From assembly GCA_964017145.1 (NCBI GenBank), contig CAXHKQ010000287.1, positions 1 through 35,948 of the forward strand: a stretch of 35,948 nt of DNA, given 5' to 3'. Numbering within the stretch: the first letter of the stretch is position 1; each line of letters starts with the position of its first letter. The notes below the pieces were generated by a model. That model saw only the letters and a list, made by a program, of their open reading frames with translations, was not told the DNA's origin and made no database searches. This DNA is from Agrocybe praecox. Taxonomy: Eukaryota > Basidiomycota > Agaricomycetes > Agaricales > Agrocybaceae. The translations under genes and the position numbers were made by a program. Shown here one piece after another: positions 19,122 to 30,200 of the stretch.

Positions 19122-22100
19122 TCAATCATCATTTGTATACCAATCATATTCTGGATTTCCAAACTGATCACTAAGTGCATCTGCTTCCATGGTATCAAAT
19201 AACTCTGCATCATTCATATCATCTTCATTATCATTTTCTTCATCACTACTATAATCATTGTCACTTGGCAATTCTTCATTTACTTCCTCCTCTTCCTCCT
19301 CAATATAGCTTTCAGAAAATTCATATGCATATGCAGCTTGAAGTTCATCATAGGTTGGACCCCAACTGTCTTCCAAGGTCTCTGGAATATATCTGATATT
19401 TGGTATCCATGCTATGCAAAGTCGCATAAGATAATTCTTTCTTTCTTGCAACTGATAAACTACTCCATGTTCTTTATCCTCCTTTGCCCATTATATACCC
19501 TTTTCAGCAATGGACCACTCCTCTTGCATCCATTGTTGCATAGATATCACTTCAGCCTTTAAGCATCTCTCTTCTTCGATACATCGATCATGCTGAAGAA
19601 GTAACTTTATTCCCTTTCGAACATCTTCATTGCCGAGCCAATCAGGTATAACCCTTGATCCATCTTCATTATCAGTTAACCCAACATCCTGCCAGATATC
19701 ATCATCAACATCAAGTTTGAACAAGCCCTCCGTCTCAATTCGGACAGGTGATGTTGCTCCTCGTGGTGCACATTTTGCCTTTAATAATGTTTCTAATTCT
19801 CCACATAGCTTATTATAGTTTCGAGCAAGTGTAAGAATTCCTGGTTCCTTTCGTTTAAGCTGCTTTTCAGCATGATTCTGAAGTTTTGTATGATTCACAG
19901 TGCTTCGATAAGCTCTTTCAATGCTTTCAAGTTCAAACTTGCGTTGACGGAGACGGTCTCGGATCCGCTGCTTTATAGCTAAAGCATTCATTCTGATCTT
20001 TAAAAATTCATTTCCAAGTAGTGTGTCCAGCTTTAGTCGACCATCAATCGAAAGCTTGGTCCTCTTTGTAACAATAGCTTTTTGTTGATGTGTGATCTTT
20101 ACAGTAAGCTCACTTATGATTTCTCCTATTGTGCTAGCATCAAAACCTTCTGAATATGTCCCTGTTTCAAGCATTTTTTCAGCTTCTTTCAATTGCTGCT
20201 TATAATCCTTTACATTGCTTGTAAGTATCATGATCTCTTCAATTTCCTTGTTGGCTAAATTTTTGTTTTGGCGTTTCAAGGGCTTTGTTTGCTCCTCAAC
20301 TTGTGCATCCCATTGTTCTCGTATATACTCCTCTGTATGCCCTTTTTCATATACTTTATTAAGCTCTTGAAATGTGTTTTTTTTTTTTCTGATCCATGTT
20401 AATCCATTTCTTCTTAACCCATAATCCAAGTCCTAGTAAACTCTTTGTATCCCGATGTTTGACTTTAGTATCAATTGTATAAAGACGTGTATAGTAGCCT
20501 GAGACTCGACAAGATGGGATTAATGGCTTGATTGCACTCCAGAAGTGTTCACAGCCTTCTCCATCAGTTAAACCAAATCCTTTACATTTTCGAGGATGAT
20601 AAATAATTTGACAAGGCCATTGATGGCCATAAGCATGAAAAACAGATATTCCAAATGTGATACGATCAAGGAAGTCTTTTAAAAATCCATACTTTGCACA
20701 GCTCCTGTGTAATTGGCATCCAATATCATAAAGAACTCCAATTTTCATATTTTCAGGAATATGCTGAAATAATTTATCAAGCAGAGATAAAGCATAATGC
20801 TGCTTTTCTCCTGCTGATGTCATATTTGCAAGCCAAAGTACACGGTCATGACGGCATAATATAGCCATTAAGCCAGTATCGGCTAAGAATAAAGTAGAAG
20901 CTTTAACACGGCGCTCATCAGCAGCAGTAAATGAATCATTGCATTCATCCAAAATAGAAATAGGGACCTTCATGTTTGGTTCATAATCAGGACCACTTGA
21001 TTCTGACACCGGCACAGACTTGGACTTTGTTTGTTTTTTAGTTTTGTCCTGTGGTTTACTTGGCCGAATCTCTTCTACATGATTTTCCATAGCATTGAGT
21101 TCATCTTTTGAAATAAAAATGGTTTCTAGATGCATGCGAGGCACTTGCCAAGCTTTACCTTGTGATTTGCGTCGCTTTTGAGTGAAACAAGCATCAATGC
21201 ATACAATTGCATCCACACTGAATTTTACTTTGAGATAAATAAAGTAAATAAAATTTGGCCACTTACAGATCATCAGGTTTCTGCCAATTCTTTCCACCAA
21301 AGCATAAAGGGCAGCGTTCACGTAGATATTCACTTGGTCGATCCAAGTGTGATTTGTCTCCTTTTATTTATTTTAAAATTTGACATCTTTTGATTTCAAA
21401 AATTTGTACCTGTTGAAGAAGTTTCTTCTCTTGGTAAATGCTGTGGTTCATGAACAGTATCCTCTGTAAGAAAAGTTAGCTAATAATATTATGTTATATT
21501 TTCTGTTTTACCTTCATCATCATCCATAGATAAAACAGATCCACGGACATTATCCAAGTAATCACGGATTACCAGATTCTTAGTATCAGTCAGCATAGCA
21601 TACCAATTCAATGCATTGCCAAATCGCCCTCGCAAGCTGTCCTATGATAAAATATAAAATAATTGCTATTCATGACTTTGATAAACTTACTCGGGTTTTG
21701 AGTTTGAATTTTCGAGCACTTAGAAACCCTTCTAGAGTTTCACACCAAGCTGTTGTATTAGGAGCGGCATTAACAAAGAGCTCCCGAGCAAAATCGAGAA
21801 CATTTAAATCAACTGCAAGTGTAGGTTCAAGTGGTGCACATGGAAATAGCCCAAGCGAGAGCAGTTGAAGAGCTGGCTCAGTACAAGTGCAAATAGATAT
21901 CTTTTCAATTCCTTTTAAAGCATTAAAGCTCTGTGAGAAATACTGAATAACTGAACACTTACTTTCAAAAAAAACACAAGATACTTCCAGAGTACGACCC
22001 AGATGACAGCCTGTGCAGTTTGAGGAATTTTCAAGGTTTTTGACATTCCGTAAGCTTTGAGTCTCTGCTAAAAGATCCATGTAGGGTTTGAGCAAGGTGG

Positions 22101-22428
22101 GTATGATATTTTCGCTCCACTTGCGCCATTGTCGTTGTTTCTTTATTGATCGATTGTCAATATGAACTTCATCACCCAAGTTGTTGCCAATATAGACAAT
22201 GCCTTCACCACCATGCAGTGACTCTACAGGAGATGATGGAGCGCTAGACTGAGTTCGCTGTGAATAAACTCCAGATGGGGCATATACAAGTCCTCTTGGT
22301 CCATACGCAAGTCCTCCTGATGCATATGGACGACGTTCTTTTAGTGTTTCGACAGAAACTAGGCCTTGATCAGAAGTATCAATGGGTTGGACAGAAATGT
22401 TTCCTGCTCTGCGGAAAGCCTTTGGCAT
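19122..22428 (-). pseudogene. KDZ-family transposase with CxC1-like domain (nearly intact, two lesions)
   Basis: A DDE-type transposase of the Kyakuja-Dileera-Zisupton class. Exons 22428-21691, 21641-21512, 21463-21410, 21360-21267 and 21227-19122 join in frame. The N-terminus has the cysteine cluster associated with these enzymes (CTGCHLG, CTCTEPALQLLSLGLFPCAP) and RPSEYLRERCPLCFGG. The catalytic core shows DAIVCIDACFTQKRR, ADTGLMAILCRHDRVLW, GVLYDIGCQLHRSC, HAYGHQWPCQ and GFGLTDGEGCEHFW, giving plausible Asp, Asp and Glu. The C-terminal part is Glu/Lys-rich with likely coiled coil, then acidic. About 1040 residues in total, normal for the class. Lesions: a 12-base A run (20377-20388) where the frame shifts, and a TAA at 19491-19493 with the frame otherwise continuing to 19122. 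The homopolymer shift could be a sequencing error. B2 lies upstream on the same strand. Confidence 0.88.
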
Positions 22429-22825
22429 GATGAGGGAAAGGAAGAAAGATGGAAAACAAACATGTCAGACTTTGATCAACTTTATATACAGTTTAAATAT
22501 AACTCCAATAAAATTCACACAAGCCAATATAAGAAAGAGTTTATTTTTATACCTTATATAAATCTCAAATTAACTTACGGAATTATCCCACAGACAGGCA
22601 AGAAAAGACAATTTATTTTTACAAAGGGGGAATTCTGAATGTACCGCTAGAATTCCCGAACAGCGGGGCAAGATGTATGAAAATGTATTTAAAAGAAATG
22701 ACTACCGAATGGGACCAAAGCACAACGAAAACCTAAGTAAATCAGTTGCTATGTTAGATAATTTGACAGAAAGAATAGAAAAGACTTACAAAATATAAAC
22801 GTGGTTGTGCAGAGGAGCATTGGAG
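22429..22825. other. Intergenic gap between KDZ transposase and B2
   Basis: About 400 bp, AT-rich, containing the KDZ promoter and the B2 3' end. No TATA box or terminal sequence could be assigned with confidence. A short palindrome-like CTAGAATTC / GAATTCTGAATG pair lies near 22630-22655. Confidence 0.4.
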
Positions 22826-25085
22826 TCAAGATGGAGCCGCCGAGCCAGACGCAAGGGGGGAAGGAACCAGAACGCAATGAGGGATCGTCGAGGCGCGACC
22901 AAACCATTCGAAAAACCGTTGGCAGTACGTCGAGAAGGCAAGCTTCTCGACGGCGGCAACGCGCTGTTCCGTTTTGTTGGTGTCAGTGAGCTGCATGCTT
23001 GTGAGTTTCCCGGCTTGACCTCCCGGCCATAGGCAAATTACGCGACGAAAACACTCTACATAAGGAGCGCGAACCTGCCAGTCTGCGGCACACAGACCAT
23101 CGTCATTCGTCTCCACAGTCGTGATAATCTGTTGCCGGTCTGGAAAGCACCGTAAAACAGCTTCATCCTTGGCACGGATGACTTCAGCCCTTAGCCCCAA
23201 GCGAGGTACAACACAACGATCCAAGGCAAGAAACTCCAGGCGGAAATTGTTCTCGAACGCCTCCCACAAGAGCTCACGTATCAGTTGAGGGGTGATCTTA
23301 CTCGCTCGATCAGGGTCTTGTGCAGACGCGATGACTTTCTGCTGCCAGGTTACAGTCATGGGCCGTGGCGGGGAAGGTAGATTGATGTCAAACAGTGCGT
23401 TGAGCTCGTCGATGGTCTTGCCCTTGTGATTGTTGGAACGATGGCCGCCGTCGATACAAATTGCGTGGCTGACTACAAATAAAAAAAAGTCCTTCCACTC
23501 CTGAGGCAGTGGGGAGGCAAGTTGAGCGTTCTCGAGACGTGTCACAGCACGATCAGCCCAGGAAGACCGAATGGCCAGCCAGCACAATGCTACATTCCTG
23601 ATCTTTCCGAGATCCTTCCCGGCGAGCATGAAAGGATCGAGATAGGGATAACCACGCAGAAGGAAAAGGTTTGTGTGGTCCCAAACATTTCGAGGGTTGG
23701 GAACCACACTCTTCATCACATTGGACCATGCAGGTGTCGTTTGCAGCATCTCATAATGTGAACAGGCCGGTTCCTGGAATTTGGCACGGTTGAAATTGAG
23801 GGCCGTCTGGACGTGGCCCACTGCCTGCTGGGTGACGAAAGTTGCGTTCCAAGTAACAGAAGGCCCAGCGGCCCCAGAAGACGATGACGAAGACGAACAA
23901 GGCGGCCATTCAGCTAGAACAACGTAATTAGATGCCATATGTTTAAATAAAATATGTGACTTACCAGCGTGGACCTCGATAGTCGGAATAGGGGCCGTTT
24001 GGTTGCTGTACGGTCGCTGTGCTTGACAAACTCGTATGCGACTGGCGTTGGCCACAGGAGAAACGATGACCCGAGCGTTGGGCATGGGGGCTACTTCCAT
24101 GTGAGTTGGTTCCATGAGAGCAGGCTCCATGCACATAAAAGCCGACTTCGGAAAAAGATGCGGAGGTTGTATAAGCCAAATGGGAATTCCGAGAGTATAA
24201 AACATTGTTGCAACTTGGGGGTCGGATGTTATTGTACCCATGTACTCTTCCTGGGGGGTGATAGGCTTTCGAGTGAGCGGCAGTGGATCCAACGTTGAGA
24301 AATCCTGCAAATATTCGTACCAGGCCAGAGTTTCAAGGTAGTGACGTTGGAAAAACGCCAACGTGAGAACCGTAACTTCAAAAGTCGCTGGAGAAGAGGC
24401 CAGGATCACTGCCACTAAATGCATCTCTTTGGCAGTTTCCAGCATCCCTTCACAAACATCAGGGATGTGTCTCTTTTTGGCTTTGAGCTTTTCTACCTTT
24501 CCGTCCGCCAGTGCTAATCTTGCTGTCGCAATTTCAAGAAGAATGCTTTGTTTGATTCGTCCAACGTTGCCGGTGTTCGTGTCTCCGATGAAGTCTGACC
24601 TTGCCAGGTCAAACCACGCCCATCGGTGGGGGTGGTCAGAGAGCTTCTCGGGAGGAGGACAGACGAGGACGAAGGGAATGTGTGGAGCAGTTGACGCGTA
24701 AACTTGAGGAGATTTGGTGAAGTCTGCGGTATGGAAGCCTCCATCAAGCCTGGCCTGGATTTGTGGGAAATAGATGTGGAGGTCTGGACAGGTGGACATG
24801 TTGGGGGAAGTTAAGAAGAAGTTTTTTGGGAAAGCACGGCCATATTGATCGTGATTGATAGGTGGGGAAATCAGGCCAGGGATGGATATCTTCAGGTTGT
24901 AGTTTAATTCGAGAAAATATATCGCGTCAGTTGCTAGAATGGCTAGGTAGGAAAAAACAAAGAAATTAGCCAAAAGAACGGTAAGTCGAAAGGATACTTA
25001 CGTCGTGAGTTATCCTGCCTTGGCTCCAGTATAACAAGGCCCGAAATTATCCCCCTTTTCAGGCCATGAACATCCACATAATAAT
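22826..25085 (-). CDS. B2: family B protein, uncharacterised
   Basis: Function not recognised. Solid exons are 25085-25002 (YYVDVHGLKRG) and 24942 down to the stop at 22826, joined across intron 25001-24943. The latter frame is open for about 700 residues; a 51-nt segment inside it (23964-23914, GTAAGT..CTAG) is a typical intron but is a multiple of three without a stop. Conserved with B1 are FPKNFFLTSPNMS, IQARLDGGFHTADFTK, WAWFDLARSDF, FQRHYLETLAWYEYLQDFS and IWLIQPPHLFP. The C-terminal half has a Ser-rich linker, TWNATFVTQQAVGHVQTALN, WADRAV, and ICIDGGHRSNNHKGKTIDEL. No signal peptide or DDE triad was recognised. The N-terminal exons lie further right, perhaps from an ATG at 26187, but could not be joined confidently. 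It is divergent from A2. The frame looks intact. Confidence 0.75.
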
Positions 25086-26264
25086 CTAGAAGATATGTCA
25101 GTGCAGTGACGTTACGTTATACCAAGGAAAAACAAACCTCTGTAAGTGGACGACATGAGGTTGTCGTGATGATGATAAATAAGGCTGATGATGTGAATTT
25201 TAACGGTAAAGTACCAGAAGAAGAGAATATAACGCAAATGACAAGGCGACGATGTCAGCCTTGCCGTTTATCTCAGAGAACGGTGACAATGTCAACCGTT
25301 TGCAGAAGGGTGACAATGTCAACCCTTGCCCCCTATCCTCGCGTAGAAAAGAACAATGTGAAAGGTAGAACATACCAACTAAGAAGGACGAAAGGATGGA
25401 TAGTAGTAGATGATGATGATGGTATAAGAGAAAGAGAGGGGGTTAGACGGTGACGCGTGAAGATGGTGGTGGTCAGAAAAAGAAAGCGCGCCGTGTGAAA
25501 ATCGATGGGAGTTGACAAATTATAAGTCACTAATTAACTTTTAAGTTAAAAAGGAAGTATGACAGACACAGAAACAAGCCGATAGTGAAGAACAACGGAA
25601 GGACTTTGGTTGTTTAAGAATGGTAAGGATAGTAGGATAGAAGAGAAGATTAGAGTACCTATGTCGTAGATTATGAATTGGAGAAACAAGTGTCGACAAG
25701 ATGACATGAGCACAATAAGATAATTACGAAGGAAATAGAAAGGAGGTATACGAAAGTATGTATAACAGGTGATATGGAAGGCGATTTGAAAAACTAATGC
25801 GGACATGAGCGTAACGGGGTCTGGAAAGATGGATAAGTGCCGCATTCGATAGATGGTATTCGATAGTGGGGGCACTTACAATTTGCGGATCTTCAACGAA
25901 GTTCTGCGGGAATCAATAAGCCAGGAAGCTATCAAAGACCTGTCTGTCGCAGAAAAAAGATTGATAAGTCGACAAAAGAAACATATATAACATACTCACC
26001 GGCAGATGTTCCACGACACAGCAGACACCAACTTTGAGACCGAGTCGGTTATCTTTGAAGGGTATTTCATTTGGGTGTAAAAATCGTAGAGCTCCTTGTT
26101 CTCGAAGAATCTGTGTAAGCGGTTGAATTTCTTGTGAATAGAACGACTAGTACATGTGTTTTGAGACGTACATTTAAGACGGTCCATGGTTGAAGTACAG
26201 GTTACAAGAAACGTAGCAAGGGATGTTGAGTTCAGAGAGAAATAAGTTGTCGAGCGTTGGAGAC
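25086..26264 (-). other. 5' region of B2: unresolved exons and introns
   Basis: It contains triplet T1' (25242-25327), probably intronic, and a candidate first coding exon from ATG 26187 (MDRLKCTSQ..HKKFNRLHRFFENKELYDFY) with a GTGAGT donor near 26000. A possible further exon lies near 25870-25935 (SLIASWLIDSRR) with a GTAAGT donor. I could not find phases that connect all of these to the exon at 25085, so exon content here is tentative. Confidence 0.4.
25242..25327 (-). promoter_or_regulatory. Hairpin triplet T1' (B2 early intron)
   Basis: Cores: 25248-25257 (GACGATGTCA, arms CAAGGC / GCCTTG), 25285-25294 (GACAATGTCA, AACGGT / ACCGTT) and 25312-25321 (GACAATGTCA, AAGGGT / ACCCTT). All three 6-bp arm pairs are perfect. 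Spacing is 37 and 27 (35 and 27 at locus 1). Sense-strand reading for B2 gives TGACAT[C/T]GTC. Confidence 0.9.
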
Positions 26265-26346
26265 AGTGAGCGACAATGTCAACTCGCTATCAATGATGAG
26301 TGACGATGTCAACTCATCGGGGTTCATAGCGACGATGTCAGCTATG
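26265..26346 (-). promoter_or_regulatory. Hairpin triplet T3' (B2 promoter/leader side)
   Basis: Cores: 26272-26281 (GACAATGTCA, arms AGTGAGC / ACTCGCT, 5 of 7), 26302-26311 (GACGATGTCA, GATGAGT / ACTCATC, perfect) and 26331-26340 (GACGATGTCA, CATAGC / GCTATG, perfect). Spacing is 30 and 29. It is the last triplet before the orientation flip at about 26450. Confidence 0.88.
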
Positions 26347-26560
26347 GTGGTGGAGTTGGTTGAAGAAGAATGCGATGTAAAGGGAAAGGCAGGAGGATGA
26401 AAGATGGAAAGTGCAGTGAGATAAAGATAAGGGTAGAAGCGCTCAAAGCTCAAAGGCCGATGCGGAACGTGCCGTTATCTCCGATTGAATCTCCGCTTGA
26501 AATCTAAGACGCGTCGCGTTTCTTAAGTCTTTCTATGTTCTGCACTTCCACATTCCACTT

Positions 26561-26650
26561 CCAAGTTGACATTGTCACTTGGCTCGAAAGAAACTGTTGA
26601 CATGTTCACAGTTTCTTCTATTCTGGCAAGGTTGACATTGTCACCATGCC
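26561..26650 (+). promoter_or_regulatory. Hairpin triplet T4' (A2 promoter/leader side)
   Basis: Cores: 26567-26576 (TGACATTGTC, arms CCAAGT / ACTTGG, perfect), 26598-26607 (TGACATGTTC, GAAACTGT / ACAGTTTC, perfect 8 bp) and 26633-26642 (TGACATTGTC, GGCAAGGT / ACCATGCC, 7 of 8). Spacing is 31 and 35. It lies about 550 bp upstream of the A2 ATG. Confidence 0.9.
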
Positions 26651-26712
26651 AGATCATTATCTTTCCCTCCATAGAACTAGACTCTTTTCTTTTTCTTTAC
26701 CCCTCTCATCTG

Positions 26713-26734
26713 GAAAGCTTCGTATGAAGCTTTC
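26713..26734. repeat. Perfect 9-bp inverted repeat with 4-nt loop
   Basis: GAAAGCTTC-GTAT-GAAGCTTTC lies just downstream of T4' and before a CTAGTAAGT-like string. It does not carry the TGACATTGTC core, so it is not one of the triplet hairpins. It could be a transcription-factor site or a cruciform. Confidence 0.6.
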
Positions 26735-27201
26735 GAAACATACTAGTAAGTGCTTTCTACTTTATGAATATTGTAACTACTAACGAATGAAAACTTTCAG
26801 TCATCCTGACGTACATTATCGACCGTGTGTCTCACTTAGCGTTACCCGACGCATGTACTTCATTCAACTTGTCATCGTCCGCTGCAATCTAGTTCTTATC
26901 GTACTAGTAAGTTCAATTTCAATCTTCTTTGAAATCTTTGTAGCTAATAGCGGATTTAAGTATCTCTACTTACACAAGGTATTACCCGACGTGCCACCCG
27001 TGCCACCACTTATGTTCCCGACCCTGACAAGTTCGGTTAACGTTTACTTTTTAACAGTCACCCTTCAACCTTTCCCTCCACCTTCCCTTTTTCTCTTCTT
27101 ATGCTTTGTTTTCCTTTCTCACTCTCTTTCTAGTTGCTCTTCTCTTTCCTTCAGTCTGTCTCTTCCCTAACGTCTCCCTCTTTTCTCTCCCCGCTTCATA
27201 C

Positions 27202-30200
27202 ATGGCAAAGCGCAAGCTAGATATCGACGACCCTGCCATTTTGCCAGCCAACAAGCGTAGGAGGGGTACTCAAAATGCCACGGGTAGCAGCTCTCGGGCA
27301 CCGAGTCCAAAGGTGCAGGTAAGCTCCCCAGCCCCTTATTTCTTTTCGTACGATTCAAATCTAATTTACTTCACAGCTTGTGGGCTTGCCAGCAAGACGA
27401 CGGCTTTCGCGCCGACCAACGGAGGTGAAGAGCTCCAAGTAAGATGACGACCTCCTCCCCATCCCACATAGCGGCCACGAACAGAAATCGCGCAGGTTGA
27501 CATCGTCACCTGCTCTGGGGTTTGCTGACATTGTCGCAAACTCCATCCGCAAGGATGCTGACATTGTCGCGTCTTTGTTTTCTGTCTTTGTGGCTTGCTA
27601 TGTGGCATAGAGCCTCCCGTTTCTGACATACGTTCCTTCAGGAAATCTCGGTCCCCGGCAGGAACGAATGATCCCATCCCCGCTAACCTGTAAGTGTTTG
27701 TTTCAAACTTTAATTTATTTCGTATGCTTTAATATTTGCTTCGGTCAGGAAATCAACAACAACGGCAGTGCCCTCGTTTCCAGGTTTTATAACGGCGTCT
27801 CAGTAAGTTCTATACTATTAGGGATGCTCCTTTTTATTTTTGTTTCTGATTAATATCTTTTTACAGGTTATTCGATGAGGAGCTTGAGGAGCTCGACGAG
27901 GAGGATTCCACGGACAAAGAAGAGGACAACTATGGCGATGCGGAGGTCATGGACGTGGATACACCCGACGTCACACCTAGCGACGCCGAGGGGGATCTCC
28001 CTCTCGTCGAAAAGCCCATGGACGAAAATGATCGTCGACGAGCCCTACGCGCCAAAGCCCATTGGTCCCGGACTCGACCCACTTTCGACGGCGTGTTAAT
28101 GCCACGAATGCCGGACAAGGCATACATTGCCATGCGCAGCTCATCGCTGTTTGAGGATCATGCTGCACCTGAGGACGAGATGGTTGAGGCGGACGAGGAC
28201 AAGGAGGAAGAGGAGGACGAGGAGGAAGAGGAGGACGAGGACGAGGAGGAAGACAAGGATCAGGAGGTTGAGGAGGACGATGGATATGGGAGTGCGGTCA
28301 CTGATGTGGGCGCTTTCCGCGCTCGCAGACAGGAGATCAAGACAGGGAAGGCGAAGGACAATGGGCCAGATGAGCAGGCTGATGTCGTGTTCCCTATGGA
28401 AAGCGATATGTCTGGCTCAGACTATCAAGAAACGGTCATCAGCGAGAAGAAAACACGGGCTTTTCGTCGCCAAGCAGACGAACTCTCCGGTTCGGAAGAG
28501 TCTGACGATTCGCTTGCCAACGACATTGCGCCCTCCAGTCCGGTCAAGACCCATAGGCGCTCAGCTTCCACGGCATCCCAAGCACCACCACCTGTCCCGT
28601 GTTCTGTTACTGCACCTGAAGTCCGTCGAGAGGAGCCAGCGTCAGCTGCGCATCCTTCGGCACCGGGGCAGGAACAGGTTCGCATTGGCCCACCAAGGAA
28701 GCGCAAGCGTGTTGTGTCGACAGCAGCTCTGCCCACTACTGTTCTCGATCTCCCTTCGCAGGCACCTACGGTGGCCTTGGAGTCTGCACAGCCACCTTCT
28801 CCAATTTCCGAGACTTCAAGCAAAGTCAAGTCATCGAAGAAGTCTGTCTCACCAGGCTTTGTGGCTGCGGCCGTTAAATTAGGAGAACACATCAGTGAGG
28901 AGGCCGCCAAGTTGTCTGACGAGTTCGGCACCTCCGTTGAGGAGGTTTTGAAGGCCGCGAACATAATTTCTCATTGCCACAGGTCCGGCAACTTCTGGAA
29001 CCTGTTCCAGCAGTGGGTAGCCCTACGAAAATGGGATGGAGAGAAAGACCTGGTGCCACTACCAGATGGAGGGGAGGCAGTGTTGGATCAGAAGGAGGTC
29101 GACGATGAAATGTTAAAGCTCTACGTTGACCTTGAGCTCGTCGAAGGCAACAACGAGGCTCTGAACGCTCGTGAGTTTTATTTTATTTTATTCAAATATT
29201 CTATGCATCTAATTGACTTTCTATTTAGTTCAAACCTTTGGATTGAAATGTCGGTACCTCTATAAGAGGTACCTGGCTCTCGACGAAAGCAAGCAAGCCC
29301 TCGTCAAGAGCAACATCCTGGCTGAGCTCAAGGACTTGGCCGAGAATCCCAATGCTGTGAAGAGCGCATCTCAACGAATGAAGATTAATGAGAAGGAGAT
29401 GGTCAAGCTGGTACGTTTTTTGTGTTTGTTTTTTTTTTGTACATTTTCTTATGTTTTAAAAAAAAAGTTTTTGACTTTAACTACATATAACCCTGACCAA
29501 ATGGTCATGGGTTTCTTAATCAACATCAGTGACTGTGCAGCTGCACGCCAGCTCTCTGGGCTTGTTGTTGCAGATGAAAAGACCCGCAAGATGGTAGAGG
29601 ATCACATGCCGCAAGTGCAGACCATTGTTGAGAGTGCTGTAGATAGCTTCCGGTATGTTTTTACATGTTTTTTTTTTTTTTTTTTTTTCTTATTCTCCAC
29701 CAGGGGTCAACGGGCTCAAGCAAAAATGGCAAAATTGCTAATGAAACCCAAGACTGTTGCTTCAACATCGGATGTCCCTCGCAAAGCACCGCCACCAGCT
29801 ATTAATGCAGATAATGCTGCGCGCCAAATTACGAAGACATATACGGCTAAGCAGTTAGGTGCGTTTTTATTTTATTTTTTATTTTAGTTATGCTTAAATT
29901 GAGTTCAGCAGGTGCCATTCCCAACCGTCCTGCAACGCAAAAGGTGCCCTGGAAGCACCTGACAAAAGTGGCCTTCCAAAACAAGCTCACCATTCATGGA
30001 TGGCCCTCCTCTCTTGGGAAGATCATTCCCCATGAAGGTCGCTTCGAATGTACACAGTATCCGATGACGAAACAGAGATGGAAGGATATCTTCGAAGCCA
30101 CTCTTCGTGAAGATGAGCACAAGTTCAGAGTAGATGAATGGACAGAAGGTATGTTTCCGAATTTATATGTTGAGTTTTACTGATTTATGTTTTTTGTTTT

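Larger units (their letters stand above)
17117..20005 (-). repeat. 2.9-kb inverted repeat, left arm
   Basis: It matches the reverse complement of 31619-34508. Every translated segment compared is identical; the differences noticed are one single-base indel (CCCAGTATC versus CCCAAGTATC in complement, near 17290 / 34335) and one substitution (GGATCC versus GGATCT, near 17160 / 34463). The arm covers the 3' part of the KDZ transposase frame and its non-coding tail. The inner boundary at 20005 lies within the KDZ coding sequence. Confidence 0.93.

Noticed and set aside
3414..27577. Hairpin triplets as a CRISPR array
   Set aside because: Units are separated by short spacers and share only a 10-nt core with self-complementary variable arms, there are only three per cluster, and the genome is eukaryotic with spliceosomal introns. 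No cas-like gene is present.
28425..28964. Minus-strand open frame of 179 residues within A2 exon 5
   Set aside because: Shadow of the A2 reading frame in GC-richer sequence; the plus-strand frame is conserved in A1 and has matching splice sites.
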